Shown here: one piece after another, positions 17,489 to 25,560 of the stretch
Numbering within the stretch: position 1 is the stretch's first letter
Layout of the letters: each line of letters begins with the position of its first letter
Source: Microcystis wesenbergii NRERC-220
GTDB taxonomy: Bacteria; Cyanobacteriota; Cyanobacteriia; Cyanobacteriales; Microcystaceae
Assembly: GCF_032027425.1 (NCBI RefSeq)
Contig: NZ_JAVSJA010000001.1
Coordinates: 3,732,001 to 3,796,000 of the forward strand
DNA length: 64,000 bases
Reading direction: 5' to 3'
The notes under the pieces: generated by a model
Seen by the model: only the letters and a program-made list of their open reading frames with translations
The model's database searches: none
Told to the model about the DNA's origin: nothing
Made by a program: the position numbers and the translations under genes

Positions 17489-18967
17489 ATGCTATCCTTA
17501 CTAAAAAAGCTCTGGAATTGGCTAAAATCGCTCTTTATTGGCAGTCCAAAGGCAATTAACCCCAAAGAAGTCAAAAATACTCCTCCAGAACCCAGCGATG
17601 GGGAATATGAAGGGATATTGATGGGGTTATTCGAGCAGGTGGCGGCGGGAACCACTACCGACGGGTTACGGGAATGGCTACACAGTCGCCATTGTGACGA
17701 TAAAAAGCTGGCGCAGTGGCTAGGGGTCAAAAGCGAGGAATGGCTACAGTATCCAGAAGATTATCAAACTTTGGGGCGGGATCTGGCGGCTTTAGGCAAG
17801 GTGATGACGGGAAATCTGGGGGAAGTGTCCCAACGGATTAGCCTCCAGTTGCGCGACGCGGTGAGGGATGTTTCCGGTGTGGAGGGGGAAAATCTAGGCT
17901 CAAAGGAGACGGATTTAACGGAAGTGGTTCAGGATGCCGAATTCTGGTTTGAGCAAGGAAACCAGAAATACATGAATGGGGATTTTATCGGCGCGATCGC
18001 ATCCTACGATCGAGCTTTAGAAATTAAACCCGATAAGCATGATGCTTGGTACAACCGAGGGATTGCGTTAGCTAATTTAGGCAGATTTGAAGACGCGATC
18101 GCATCCTACGATCGAGCTTTAGAAATTAAACCCGATGACCATGAAGCTTGGTACAACCGAGGGGTTGCGTTAGGTAATTTAGGCAGATTTGAACAAGCGA
18201 TCGCATCTTACGACAAAGCTTTAGAAATTAAACCCGATCAGCATGAAGCTTGGTACGGCCGAGGGGTTGCGTTAGGTAATTTAGGCAGATTGGCAGAAGC
18301 GCTCGCATCCTTCGATAAAGCTTTAGAATTTAAACCCGATGACCATGAAGCTTGGTACAACCGAGGGGTTGCGTTAGGTAATTTAGGCAGATTTGAACAA
18401 GCGATCGCATCCTACGATCGAGCTTTAGAAATTAAACCCGATTTCCATCAAGCTTGGTACAACCGAGGGGTTGCGTTAGGTAATTTAGGCAGATTTGAAC
18501 AAGCGATCGCATCCTACGATCGAGCTTTAGAAATTAAACCCGATGACCATCAAGCTTGGAACAACCGAGGGGTTGCGTTAGGTAATTTAGGCAGATTTGA
18601 ACAAGCGATCGCATCCTACGATCAAGCTTTAGCCATTAAACCCGATTTCCATGAAGCTTGGAACAACCGAGGGAATGCGTTAGCTAATTCAGGCAGATGG
18701 GCAGAAGAGATCGCATCTTACGACAAAGCTTTAGAAATTAAACCCGATTTCCATCTAGCTTGGTACAACCGAGGGAATGCGTTAGCTAATCTAGGCAGAT
18801 GGGCAGAAGCGATCGCATCCTTTGATCGAGCTTTAGAAATTAAACCCGATGACCCTGATGCTTGGAACAACCGAGGGATTGCGTTATATAATTTAGGCAG
18901 ATTTGGAGAAGCGATCGCCTCCTGCGTTCGAGCTTTAGAAATTAAACCCGATTTGCATCAAGCTTAG
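17489..18967 (+). CDS. TPR repeat protein, C-terminally shortened by TAG
   Basis: 492 residues. An N-terminal region (1-150) starts with a short hydrophobic/basic helix and an acidic low-complexity part, then about ten 34-residue tetratricopeptide repeats follow from about residue 150, with a unit near AWYNRGVALGNLGRFEQAIA and SYDRALEIKPDDHE. TPR arrays form superhelices that bind other proteins. The repeats are almost identical at DNA level (102-bp period) and most contain the HIP1 octamer GCGATCGC. The frame ends at TAG 18965-18967, where the repeat pattern expects TGG (Trp), and then continues open in the same frame. The product is probably stable because it ends at a repeat boundary. Confidence 0.85.
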   Translation: MLSLLKKLWNWLKSLFIGSPKAINPKEVKNTPPEPSDGEYEGILMGLFEQVAAGTTTDGLREWLHSRHCDDKKLAQWLGVKSEEWLQYPEDYQTLGRDLAALGKVMTGNLGEVSQRISLQLRDAVRDVSGVEGENLGSKETDLTEVVQDAEFWFEQGNQKYMNGDFIGAIASYDRALEIKPDKHDAWYNRGIALANLGRFEDAIASYDRALEIKPDDHEAWYNRGVALGNLGRFEQAIASYDKALEIKPDQHEAWYGRGVALGNLGRLAEALASFDKALEFKPDDHEAWYNRGVALGNLGRFEQAIASYDRALEIKPDFHQAWYNRGVALGNLGRFEQAIASYDRALEIKPDDHQAWNNRGVALGNLGRFEQAIASYDQALAIKPDFHEAWNNRGNALANSGRWAEEIASYDKALEIKPDFHLAWYNRGNALANLGRWAEAIASFDRALEIKPDDPDAWNNRGIALYNLGRFGEAIASCVRALEIKPDLHQA

Positions 18968-19486
18968 TCTGACCGAGGGTTTGCGTTGGGTAATTTAGGC
19001 AGATTTGCAGAAGCGATCGCATCCTACGATCGAGCTTTAGAAATTAAACCCGATGACCATGAAGCTTGGAACAACCGAGGGGTTGCGTTAGGTAATTTAG
19101 GCAGATTTGAACAAGCGATCGCATCCTTTGATCGAGCTTTAGAAATTAAACCCGATGACCCTGATGCTTGGAACAACCGAGGGATTGCGTTATATAATTT
19201 AGGCAGATTTGGAGAAGCGATCGCCTCCTGCGTTCGAGCTTTAGAAATTAAACCCGATTTGCATCAAGCTTAGTCTGACCGAGGGTTTGCGTTAGGTAAT
19301 TTAGGCAGATTTGCAGAAGCGATCGCCTCTTACTACCAAGCGGTAGCCATTAAATCCGATGACCATCAAGCTTAGTCTGACCGAGGGTGGGCGATTTGTT
19401 CTCTGGGTAAAATAGGGCTAGATCAACTAACAGAATACAGCGATCCTTACCATTGGGCAGCCTATACCCTGACTGGACAGGACTAA
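18968..19486 (+). pseudogene. In-frame continuation of the TPR gene with two more TAG stops
   Basis: The same frame continues with three full TPR units to TAG 19271-19273, one further unit to TAG 19373-19375, and a divergent end (RGWAICSLGKIGLDQLTEYS, HWAAYTLTGQD) to TAA 19484-19486. Each of the three TAG codons sits in the identical context CAAGCTTAGTCTGACCGAGG, where intact units read GCTTGGTACAACCGAGG. One mutated unit was evidently copied by unequal exchange, at spacings of 306 and 102 bases. The original protein would have had about 665 residues. A separate start at 18986 is possible but has no support. Confidence 0.85.
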
Positions 19487-19489
19487 CTT

Positions 19490-19615
19490 ATGGAAATTCC
19501 CAAAACAATTATCGATCTTGAAGCGCTGCTAATTGCCCTCGCACAGCAGACTGAACCCTTGCCAGAATATCTACAGCGATCGCTCAAAGAAATTGGACGA
19601 TTACTAAGGTGTTAG
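19490..19615 (+). CDS. Small hypothetical protein (41 aa)
   Basis: ATG 19490, three bases after the end of the TPR frame, encodes a 41-residue peptide (MEIPKTIIDLEALLIALAQQ, then EPLPEYLQRSLKEIGRLLRC). It looks like a mostly helical, amphipathic peptide. The last codons overlap a repeat related to GGTTTCATGCTTCAACCCAACC (19611-19641), so the natural C-terminus may have been changed. It could be a remnant, or a small partner of the TPR protein. No family recognised. Confidence 0.4.
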   Translation: MEIPKTIIDLEALLIALAQQTEPLPEYLQRSLKEIGRLLRC

Positions 19616-19685
19616 GTTTCATGCTTCAACTCAACCTAAGTTCTATAAAAATTATCGGTAAACCCAAAAAAAAGGAAGCTAAATC

Positions 19686-19964
19686 ATGAAAATTACTATC
19701 GATATTCCCGATGAATTGCTTCAACATTACAACTACAATAATCTTACCCGTGAAATTTTAGAGGCTTTGGTGGTGCAGGCCTACCGAGCGGAAAAAATCA
19801 CCAGTGCCGAGGTCGGAAGTATTTTAGGTCTATCTTCTCGTTGGGTGGTGGATGCTTTTTTGAAAAACCATGATGCCGATTTACATTACAATGAAGTCGA
19901 TCTAGAGAGCGATCGCAAGACTCTTCAGCAACTTCGCAACAAACACGATCATAGTCTTTTATGA
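19686..19964 (+). CDS. UPF0175 family antitoxin, no toxin alongside
   Basis: 92 residues: MKITIDIPDELLQHYNYNNL at the start and EKITSAEVGSILGLSSRWVV, a helix-turn-helix-like region typical of UPF0175. These proteins usually pair with a PIN-type DUF3368 toxin and bind their own promoter. AAAGGAAGCTAAATC before ATG 19686 gives a good ribosome-binding site. No DUF3368 gene follows; instead a MITE-like repeat starts about 10 bases after the stop, so the toxin may have been lost. The function as an antitoxin is from family knowledge. Confidence 0.75.
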   Translation: MKITIDIPDELLQHYNYNNLTREILEALVVQAYRAEKITSAEVGSILGLSSRWVVDAFLKNHDADLHYNEVDLESDRKTLQQLRNKHDHSLL

Positions 19965-19971
19965 TAGTCGT

Positions 19972-20127
19972 TTCAATTAAATTGAAGATAGATTTCGCCT
20001 TTGATACCCCCTTGATCCTAGGGTTGATTCATAGTAGGGTTGATTCATAGTAGGGTTGATTCATGAATCAACCCTACTACCCTTAATAAGGGGGGCGCTG
20101 ATGGTTTTTAACACCTACCTACTTAAA
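19972..20127. mobile_element. MITE-like element, family C, with palindrome insert
   Basis: Its ends (TCAATTAAATTGAAGATAGA and TTTTTAACACCTACCTACTT) are the reverse complement of the shorter copy at 23932-24026. Between GATACCCCCTTGAT and CCTTAATAAGGGGGG this copy has an insert of TAGGGTTGATTCATAG units with 19-base spacing, ending in the perfect 28-bp palindrome at 20050-20077 (GTAGGGTTGATTCATG.../CCCTAC). No coding content. Confidence 0.7.
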
Positions 20128-20128
20128 A

Positions 20129-20905
20129 CTACATTCCCATAATTTCGTAACCGGAATCTACATAAATAATCTGACCGGTAATACCACTAGCAAGATCACT
20201 GGCTAAAAAAGCGGCCGTATTTCCCACTTCAATTTGTGTCACCGTGCGATGTAAAGGAGCGATTTCTTCCACATGATGGATCATATCAAGAATTCCCCCC
20301 ACGGCCGAAGATGCCAAGGTGCGAATTGGACCGGCGGAAATACCATTAACTCGGATCTTTTGGCCACCTAATTCCGCGGCTAAATAGCGAACACTCATTT
20401 CTAAACCGGCTTTTGCCACCCCCATTAAATTATAGTTAGGAATTACCTTGACACCGCCGAGATAGGTAAGAGTGATAATACTTCCCCCTGCCGTCATCAA
20501 AGGTTTAGCTGATCGCGCTAGACGGGTTAGGGAAAAAGTGCTAATATCTAGGGATTTAGTGAAAGCTTCCCGAGGGATGGCGGTAAAATCGCCCGTTAAA
20601 CCCTCTTTATCGGCAAAAGCGAGACAGTGAATCAAAATATCCAGTTTGCCCCATTTTTCCGCCACTGTAGCGAAAGTATCTTCTACCTGTTGGTCATTTT
20701 GGACATCGCAGGGGACATAAAAAGCGGGATTAAGTTCATCGGCCAATTCTCGCACTTTTTTCTCAAAACGGCCTTTTTCGTCGGGGAGATAGGTGACACC
20801 GATATTTGCACCAGCTTGATGGAGTTGTTGGGCAATTCCCCAAGCGATCGAGCGATTATTGGCAATCCCCGTCACTAGGGCGTTTTTTCCCGTTAAATCT
20901 AACAT
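20129..20905 (-). CDS. fabI: Enoyl-[acyl-carrier-protein] reductase (NADH)
   Basis: From ATG 20905 the protein has 258 residues, the usual FabI length; the longer frame to 21019 adds an unlikely N-terminus. It starts MLDLTGKNALVTGIANNRSI, the FabI form of the glycine-rich NAD-binding motif. The catalytic Tyr and Lys (Y-x6-K) are in YNLMGVAKAG, and RVNGISAGPIRTLA follows, all diagnostic for FabI. It performs the last reduction step of each fatty acid elongation cycle in the cytoplasm. It is divergent from ntcA, with a 214-base gap. The triclosan-sensitive type is expected. Confidence 0.96.
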   Translation of the reverse strand: MLDLTGKNALVTGIANNRSIAWGIAQQLHQAGANIGVTYLPDEKGRFEKKVRELADELNPAFYVPCDVQNDQQVEDTFATVAEKWGKLDILIHCLAFADKEGLTGDFTAIPREAFTKSLDISTFSLTRLARSAKPLMTAGGSIITLTYLGGVKVIPNYNLMGVAKAGLEMSVRYLAAELGGQKIRVNGISAGPIRTLASSAVGGILDMIHHVEEIAPLHRTVTQIEVGNTAAFLASDLASGITGQIIYVDSGYEIMGM

Positions 20906-20957
20906 AGTTCTCGTTTCTCTTACAAAAATCTCCCCAATAGCCGACCCCAGCGAGATT

Positions 20958-20975
20958 CGGTATAATAGGGATACA
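20958..20975 (+). promoter_or_regulatory. Candidate -10 and NtcA-like half-sites upstream of ntcA
   Basis: CGGTATAATAGGGATAC contains a perfect TATAAT (20961-20966). GTA (20960-20962) and TAC (20972-20974) are separated by nine bases, one more than the standard NtcA site GTAN8TAC. It lies about 150 bases before the ntcA start. NtcA is known to control its own gene, so the resemblance is notable but weak. Confidence 0.25.
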
Positions 20976-21119
20976 GATAAAGGGGCAGCAATGATCACCC
21001 CTCCCCCATTGTCTGGCAAAAAGCGCCCAAAACTTTTCCCAGTTTAGGGAGCGGTTATGTTTAATAGAGGTGACACTCGTTGCATAATAAAAACAATTTT
21101 CCCCTTTTTTGGATGTGAG

Positions 21120-21797
21120 ATGGACTTATCCCTAATACAAGACAAACCCCTAGCAGATGTGTTCCGTCGAATCGGCAGCGGCAATTTCCCCCCGGTGGTG
21201 GAATTGTTCGAGCGTGGCAAAACGATCTTTTTCCCTGGAGATCCCGCCGAAAGAGTCTATTTTTTGCTGAAAGGAGCCGTTAAGTTGTCGCGAGTCTATG
21301 AAGCGGGAGAAGAAATTACCGTGGCTCTACTGCGGGAAAATAGCGTCTTTGGTGTGCTATCCTTACTCACCGGCCAGCGATCGGATCGTTTTTATCATGC
21401 CGTGGCTTTTACTCCGGTAGAATTACTCTCGGCCCCGATCGATCAGGTAGAAAGATCCCTCCGCAATAATCCCGATTTATCAATGTTGATGTTGCAGGGG
21501 TTGTCCTCGCGGATTCTGCAAACGGAAATGATGATCGAAACCTTGGCTCACCGGGATATGGGTTCCCGTTTGGTCAGTTTTTTATTGATTCTCTGTCGTG
21601 ATTTTGGGGTTCCCACCACCGATGGCATCCGGGTGGATCTAAAATTGTCTCACCAAGCGATCGCAGAAGCGATCGGTTCTACCCGCGTCACTGTCACCCG
21701 TTTATTGGGAGAGCTGCGGGATCAAGAAATGGTCTCAATTTACAAGAAGAAAATTACCGTCCATAATCCCGTCGCTCTCAGTCAACAATTTACTTAA
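21120..21797 (+). CDS. ntcA: Global nitrogen regulator NtcA
   Basis: A 225-residue CRP/FNR-family regulator. The sensor domain has [20 protein letters not shown] and [20 protein letters not shown], and the C-terminal helix-turn-helix is [20 protein letters not shown], which is nearly invariant in NtcA. It binds 2-oxoglutarate and PipX and activates nitrogen assimilation genes when ammonium is scarce. I chose ATG 21120 because NtcA proteins have about 222-225 residues; an ATG at 21057 would add 21 unrelated residues. It is followed seven bases later by the DUF3084 gene, so the two are likely co-transcribed. Confidence 0.97.
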   Translation: MDLSLIQDKPLADVFRRIGSGNFPPVVELFERGKTIFFPGDPAERVYFLLKGAVKLSRVYEAGEEITVALLRENSVFGVLSLLTGQRSDRFYHAVAFTPVELLSAPIDQVERSLRNNPDLSMLMLQGLSSRILQTEMMIETLAHRDMGSRLVSFLLILCRDFGVPTTDGIRVDLKLSHQAIAEAIGSTRVTVTRLLGELRDQEMVSIYKKKITVHNPVALSQQFT

Positions 21798-21804
21798 ATT
21801 CTGG

Positions 21805-23292
21805 ATGACTAGCGCTTATATTTTGGTTTTGGCCATCGTGGTTTTAGGTGGTCTGATAGCGGCGGTTGGCGATCGCATAGGGAGCCGTATCGGTAAGAAA
21901 AGGATGCGTTTATTTAATCTGCGTCCGAAACAAACCGCAACTTTAATGACGATTGTAACGGGAATTTTGATCGCCGGCTCCACTTTAATTGTCTTGTTTG
22001 CTTCTAGTAAATCCCTGCGTCAAGGGGTTTTTGAACTGGATCGTCTTTTAAATGAACGTCGTGCCGCTATTAAGGATTTGGAAAGTCAGGTAAGAAAAAC
22101 CACCGAACAAAAAAATCAGGTGGAAAAGGCTTTAAAAACGGCTAAAAGTGAACAGATAGCCGTGCAGAAACGTCTAGAGGTTCTTAACAAAAATTATCAA
22201 GCTTCTCGTCAACGTTTGCGATTAGTTTCGGGACAGTTGGAAAAGTTTCGGAAGGAAGTGGCTAATTTAAACAATGAACGAGTTATTTTAACTAATCAAA
22301 AGGCACAGTTAATCAGTCAACGAGATCAATTGTCCCAACAAAAATCAATTCTTTCTAGTCAGATCAATCAACTACAAACCACCGTTCAAGTTAGAGATAA
22401 AGAGTTGGCTAATCAACAAAAGTTATTAACGGCCAGACAAGCGCGACTTCAACAGTTGGAAACCCAGCAAAAAACCCTACAGCTAGAAATTGATCGCCGG
22501 GATCAACGCATTGGAGAACTCGATCGCTCGATCGTCGATAAAAATTTAGCTTTGGAACAGCGCGAGGGAAAATTAAAAGATTTAGAAACCCAAATGGCTT
22601 TTCTTAAGCGGGAAGTGGAAGTTTTAGAACAATACTATCAAACCTATCAAGAATTGCGGGAAAAACAAATCGCTATTTTCCGGGGACAGGTGTTATCTTT
22701 TGGTGCTTTTCGTATTGTTGATCCCCAAGCTATTGTCACCGTTATCGATAAATTATTGCGAGAAGCGAATATAAATGCTATCCGCGCCACCCAACCGAAT
22801 CAGCCTAATTTTGACCAACGTTTAGTTAAGATCACAAAAGCACAGGTAGAACAGTTAAGTCAACAATTACAGGACGGTAAAGAATATGTGGTGAGAATCC
22901 TTTCAGCAGGTAATTATGTCTTAGGAGAAACCGAGATTCGTGTCTTTGCTGATGTGGTTCCCAATCAAAGAGTTTTTGAGGAGAAACAGGTAATCGCTGC
23001 CGTTTCCATCGATCCCGAAAATATGACAGAAGAAGACCTACAAAAGCGCTTAGATTTACTCTTAGCTTCGGCTCAATTTCGCGCCAGAAGTGCGGGAGTT
23101 TTAGGGTCAATTCAGGTGGAAGATGGGTTATTAACTACGGTAGTTAACTTTATTGGTCAAGTCAAAAAGTCGGGTAATTCTATCGAGACACTTGAGGCAA
23201 TTGCTGCTAGTAAAACTAATACTGCCGGCCCCTTAACTTTGCGTTTAGTGGCGGTAAAAGATGGTAAAATTGTTTTTAGTACGTCCTCTTAA
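21805..23292 (+). CDS. DUF3084 coiled-coil membrane protein
   Basis: 495 residues. Two N-terminal membrane helices (AYILVLAIVVLGGLIAAVGD and TLMTIVTGILIAGSTLIVLF) flank a short basic loop (RIGKKRMRLFNLRPKQ). Then comes a long Gln/Lys/Glu-rich coiled coil from about 85 to 285 and a folded C-terminal domain with no known role. This is the usual cyanobacterial DUF3084 form. It is probably anchored in the plasma or thylakoid membrane, with the coil on one side. It starts eight bases after the ntcA stop, so transcription with ntcA is likely. The function is unknown. Confidence 0.85.
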   Translation: MTSAYILVLAIVVLGGLIAAVGDRIGSRIGKKRMRLFNLRPKQTATLMTIVTGILIAGSTLIVLFASSKSLRQGVFELDRLLNERRAAIKDLESQVRKTTEQKNQVEKALKTAKSEQIAVQKRLEVLNKNYQASRQRLRLVSGQLEKFRKEVANLNNERVILTNQKAQLISQRDQLSQQKSILSSQINQLQTTVQVRDKELANQQKLLTARQARLQQLETQQKTLQLEIDRRDQRIGELDRSIVDKNLALEQREGKLKDLETQMAFLKREVEVLEQYYQTYQELREKQIAIFRGQVLSFGAFRIVDPQAIVTVIDKLLREANINAIRATQPNQPNFDQRLVKITKAQVEQLSQQLQDGKEYVVRILSAGNYVLGETEIRVFADVVPNQRVFEEKQVIAAVSIDPENMTEEDLQKRLDLLLASAQFRARSAGVLGSIQVEDGLLTTVVNFIGQVKKSGNSIETLEAIAASKTNTAGPLTLRLVAVKDGKIVFSTSS

Positions 23293-23305
23293 AAGATAGC
23301 CAAAG

Positions 23306-23890
23306 TTAGGAGTTGAGATTAAAATCAATTCCTTCGTAAATATCGGCAATATTTAAGCTAATTCCTAAAGAATCTAGGGATATAATTCCCCTGGCTGGGG
23401 TGTATTCTTGCAGTAACCAATTATTCTCTGATGTTTTGCTATAGGATTCTATTAGTATCTCCCCTTGACTGACGAGAAGATATTGGTTTAATTGGGGTAT
23501 AGAACGATAATAACGAAATTTATCACCCCGATCATAACCAGAGGTGGAAGGAGATAAAACTTCGATAATTAGGCAGGGATTTAAAATTTCATCATTGCGA
23601 TTATCACTGAATAATGGTTCCCCGGCAATGATCATTAAATCTGGGTATAAACCGCGATTATATTGGGGTATCCATAGACGTAGATCGCTAGATTGAAGAC
23701 GATAATTAGTTCCTCTTAAAGCTAATTTTAGCAGGACAATAAGATTAATGAGAATACTATTATGATTGATGCTTCCCCCTGTCATCTCGATAATTTCCCC
23801 GTCGTGATATTCGTGTTTAGTTTCCGCGCTAGTTTCTAGGTTGCGATATTCTTCTAAGCTGAGAATTTCGGGAGGAGATTGAGTCAACAT
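23306..23890 (-). CDS. Uma2 family PD-(D/E)XK nuclease-like protein
   Basis: 194 residues of the Uma2/DUF820 family, which has many members in cyanobacteria. It starts with LSLEEYRNLETSAETKHEYH and has GLYPDLMIIAGEP, then LIIEVLSPSTSGYDRGDKFR and YRSIPQLNQYLLV. The Asp in PDLMI, the Glu in IIEVLS and the following Lys fit a restriction-endonuclease-like active site. Real substrates are unknown. It converges with the DUF3084 gene with a 13-base gap. A family C MITE lies about 40 bases upstream of its ATG. Confidence 0.88.
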   Translation of the reverse strand: MLTQSPPEILSLEEYRNLETSAETKHEYHDGEIIEMTGGSINHNSILINLIVLLKLALRGTNYRLQSSDLRLWIPQYNRGLYPDLMIIAGEPLFSDNRNDEILNPCLIIEVLSPSTSGYDRGDKFRYYRSIPQLNQYLLVSQGEILIESYSKTSENNWLLQEYTPARGIISLDSLGISLNIADIYEGIDFNLNS

Positions 23891-23931
23891 TTTTCTAGAT
23901 TAGAGCTTATTTTATTTGATCATAACATAAT

Positions 23932-24026
23932 TAAGTAGGTAGGTGTTAAAAATTGTCAGACACCCCCCTTAATAAGGGGGTATCAAAGGCAAAATCTATC
24001 TTCTATTTAATTAGAAACACTTACTT
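23932..24026. mobile_element. MITE-like element, family C, short copy
   Basis: TAAGTAGGTAGGTGTTAAAA at the left, GACACCCCCCTTAATAAGGG in the middle and AATCTATCTTCTATTTAATT at the right form the inverse copy of 19972-20127 without the palindrome insert. The two copies bracket fabI, ntcA, the DUF3084 gene and the Uma2 gene in inverted orientation. Confidence 0.7.
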
Positions 24027-24030
24027 AATG

Positions 24031-25275
24031 CTACCTATTTAATCCTAATTCTCCTTGCAGAAAATCAATAAATTGTCTAGCAGTTCTTCCCGAGCGCCCA
24101 TTATGTTGGGTTGCCCATTGTTTGGCACGAAATTCTAAGTCTTCTAAGCTAATTTTTAATTTAGCTAAACTGGCTAAATGACGCACTATTTCCAAATATT
24201 TTTCTTGATTAGCTGGTTCAAAAGTGAGGGTTAAACCAAAGCGATCGCTAAAGGATAATTTTTCTTGTACTGTGTCCCAATTATGCACTTCATCCCCATC
24301 TTTTGGTTGTGGTCGATCCGCAAAAAATTCTCTGACTAAATGTCGGCGATTAGAAGTGGCATAAACTACGACATTTTTCGGTCTAGCGGTGAGACTGCCC
24401 TCTAAAATAACCTTTAAAGCTTTAAAAGCTTCATCGTCTTCTTCAAAGGATAAATCATCGACAAAGATAATAAATTTTTGAGGCAAATCTCGCAAGATTT
24501 CAATAATTAATGGTAGGTCTTTTAATTGCGATTTTGCCACTTCAATTAAGCGCAATCCTTGACTATGGTATTTTGGCAGCAATCCCTTGACTAGAGAGGA
24601 TTTTCCCGAACCACGGCTGCCATAGAGTAAGACATTTAAAGCAGGATAACCTGCCAATAAAAACTCAGTGTTTTTAATCAAGGTTTTCTTAGCCATTTCA
24701 TAACCGACTATGTCTTGAATCTGCACGGGATCGGGATGAGTAATTCCTTGTAATCTGCCTTCTTGCCACCTTAAAGCTTGATAACGGGCAAAAATTCCTG
24801 TACCACATTCGCGATAATAATCTGCTAAATCTTCGACTAATTCCGTCCAATCTGAACTGGAATGCAGGAAACTTTCTAATTTATTGTCCACTTCCCAAGC
24901 AGGGAAAATTAGAAATTTAATTTGTTCAAAAATTGTCGAACTGCTTAAGCTATAAATGCTAGAGTTATAAAGAGATTGGAGGATAGATAAATCCTGTTTA
25001 ACGCCATTAATTAAAGATTCGGGTAACTTCCAAACACTTTTTTTCTGTACCTGTTGACTAAAGGGATTATCATCTAAGAGAATTTGTTCGACTAGAAAAT
25101 CATTCCAACTGATATTTTTAGATGCTAAAGCTTGAAACCATTGACCATAAGCTTTGAGAAAATCGGCAACATTATCCGTAGCTAATAGGGTAATAAATGC
25201 CTGGCCAATAGCATTATCAAAAACCCCTTGATACAAAACCAACAAGCTGACTTTTTTGTAAATTTCAGAGATCAT
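24031..25275 (-). CDS. DUF815 family AAA ATPase
   Basis: I chose ATG 25275, which gives 414 residues and follows GGAG at good spacing; an open frame extends to 25323. The N-terminal half is helical and unassigned. From about residue 205 the protein has the DUF815 ATPase core: VLLYGSRGSGKSSLVKGLL (Walker A), FIIFVDDLSFEEDDEAFKAL (Walker B), NVVVYATSNRRHLV (sensor 1) and an arginine-rich FADRPQ segment. The C-terminus has FSDRFGLTLTFEPANQEKYL and a helical lid. DUF815 proteins are stand-alone AAA+ relatives with unknown targets. The gene stands alone in a 250-base gap on both sides. Confidence 0.9.
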   Translation of the reverse strand: MISEIYKKVSLLVLYQGVFDNAIGQAFITLLATDNVADFLKAYGQWFQALASKNISWNDFLVEQILLDDNPFSQQVQKKSVWKLPESLINGVKQDLSILQSLYNSSIYSLSSSTIFEQIKFLIFPAWEVDNKLESFLHSSSDWTELVEDLADYYRECGTGIFARYQALRWQEGRLQGITHPDPVQIQDIVGYEMAKKTLIKNTEFLLAGYPALNVLLYGSRGSGKSSLVKGLLPKYHSQGLRLIEVAKSQLKDLPLIIEILRDLPQKFIIFVDDLSFEEDDEAFKALKVILEGSLTARPKNVVVYATSNRRHLVREFFADRPQPKDGDEVHNWDTVQEKLSFSDRFGLTLTFEPANQEKYLEIVRHLASLAKLKISLEDLEFRAKQWATQHNGRSGRTARQFIDFLQGELGLNR

Positions 25276-25560
25276 TTTTTCTTCTCCACTAATAACTAAC
25301 ATTTCATGGCCGCCTTTTGGCAATTCCTAATCCGATTTAATAATTGCCGCCTTGTAGCCGAGGTAATGCCAATCAGTTATTATTCTACCAAGATAGGGGA
25401 ATCTCTGCAAGATTAAGGTTAAAAGGGAAAAATGCCTACCGACTAATTCCTAGGATTTCTTGAATTGATTCTCGATGAAATTGATAACCTATAGCAGTTA
25501 TCTTCATGGTGAGGTGTGAGGTTTTCGTTTTGGGGGGATGGTCGATGATGCCCTGTCAGG

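Noticed and set aside
18986-19273. Independent 95-residue TPR protein
   Set aside because: It is in the same frame as the TPR gene, only separated by a TAG; its start is an internal repeat codon without a ribosome-binding site.
20958-20975. Firm NtcA binding site upstream of ntcA
   Set aside because: The half-sites are nine bases apart, not eight, and the spacing to the gene is long; kept only as a weak candidate.
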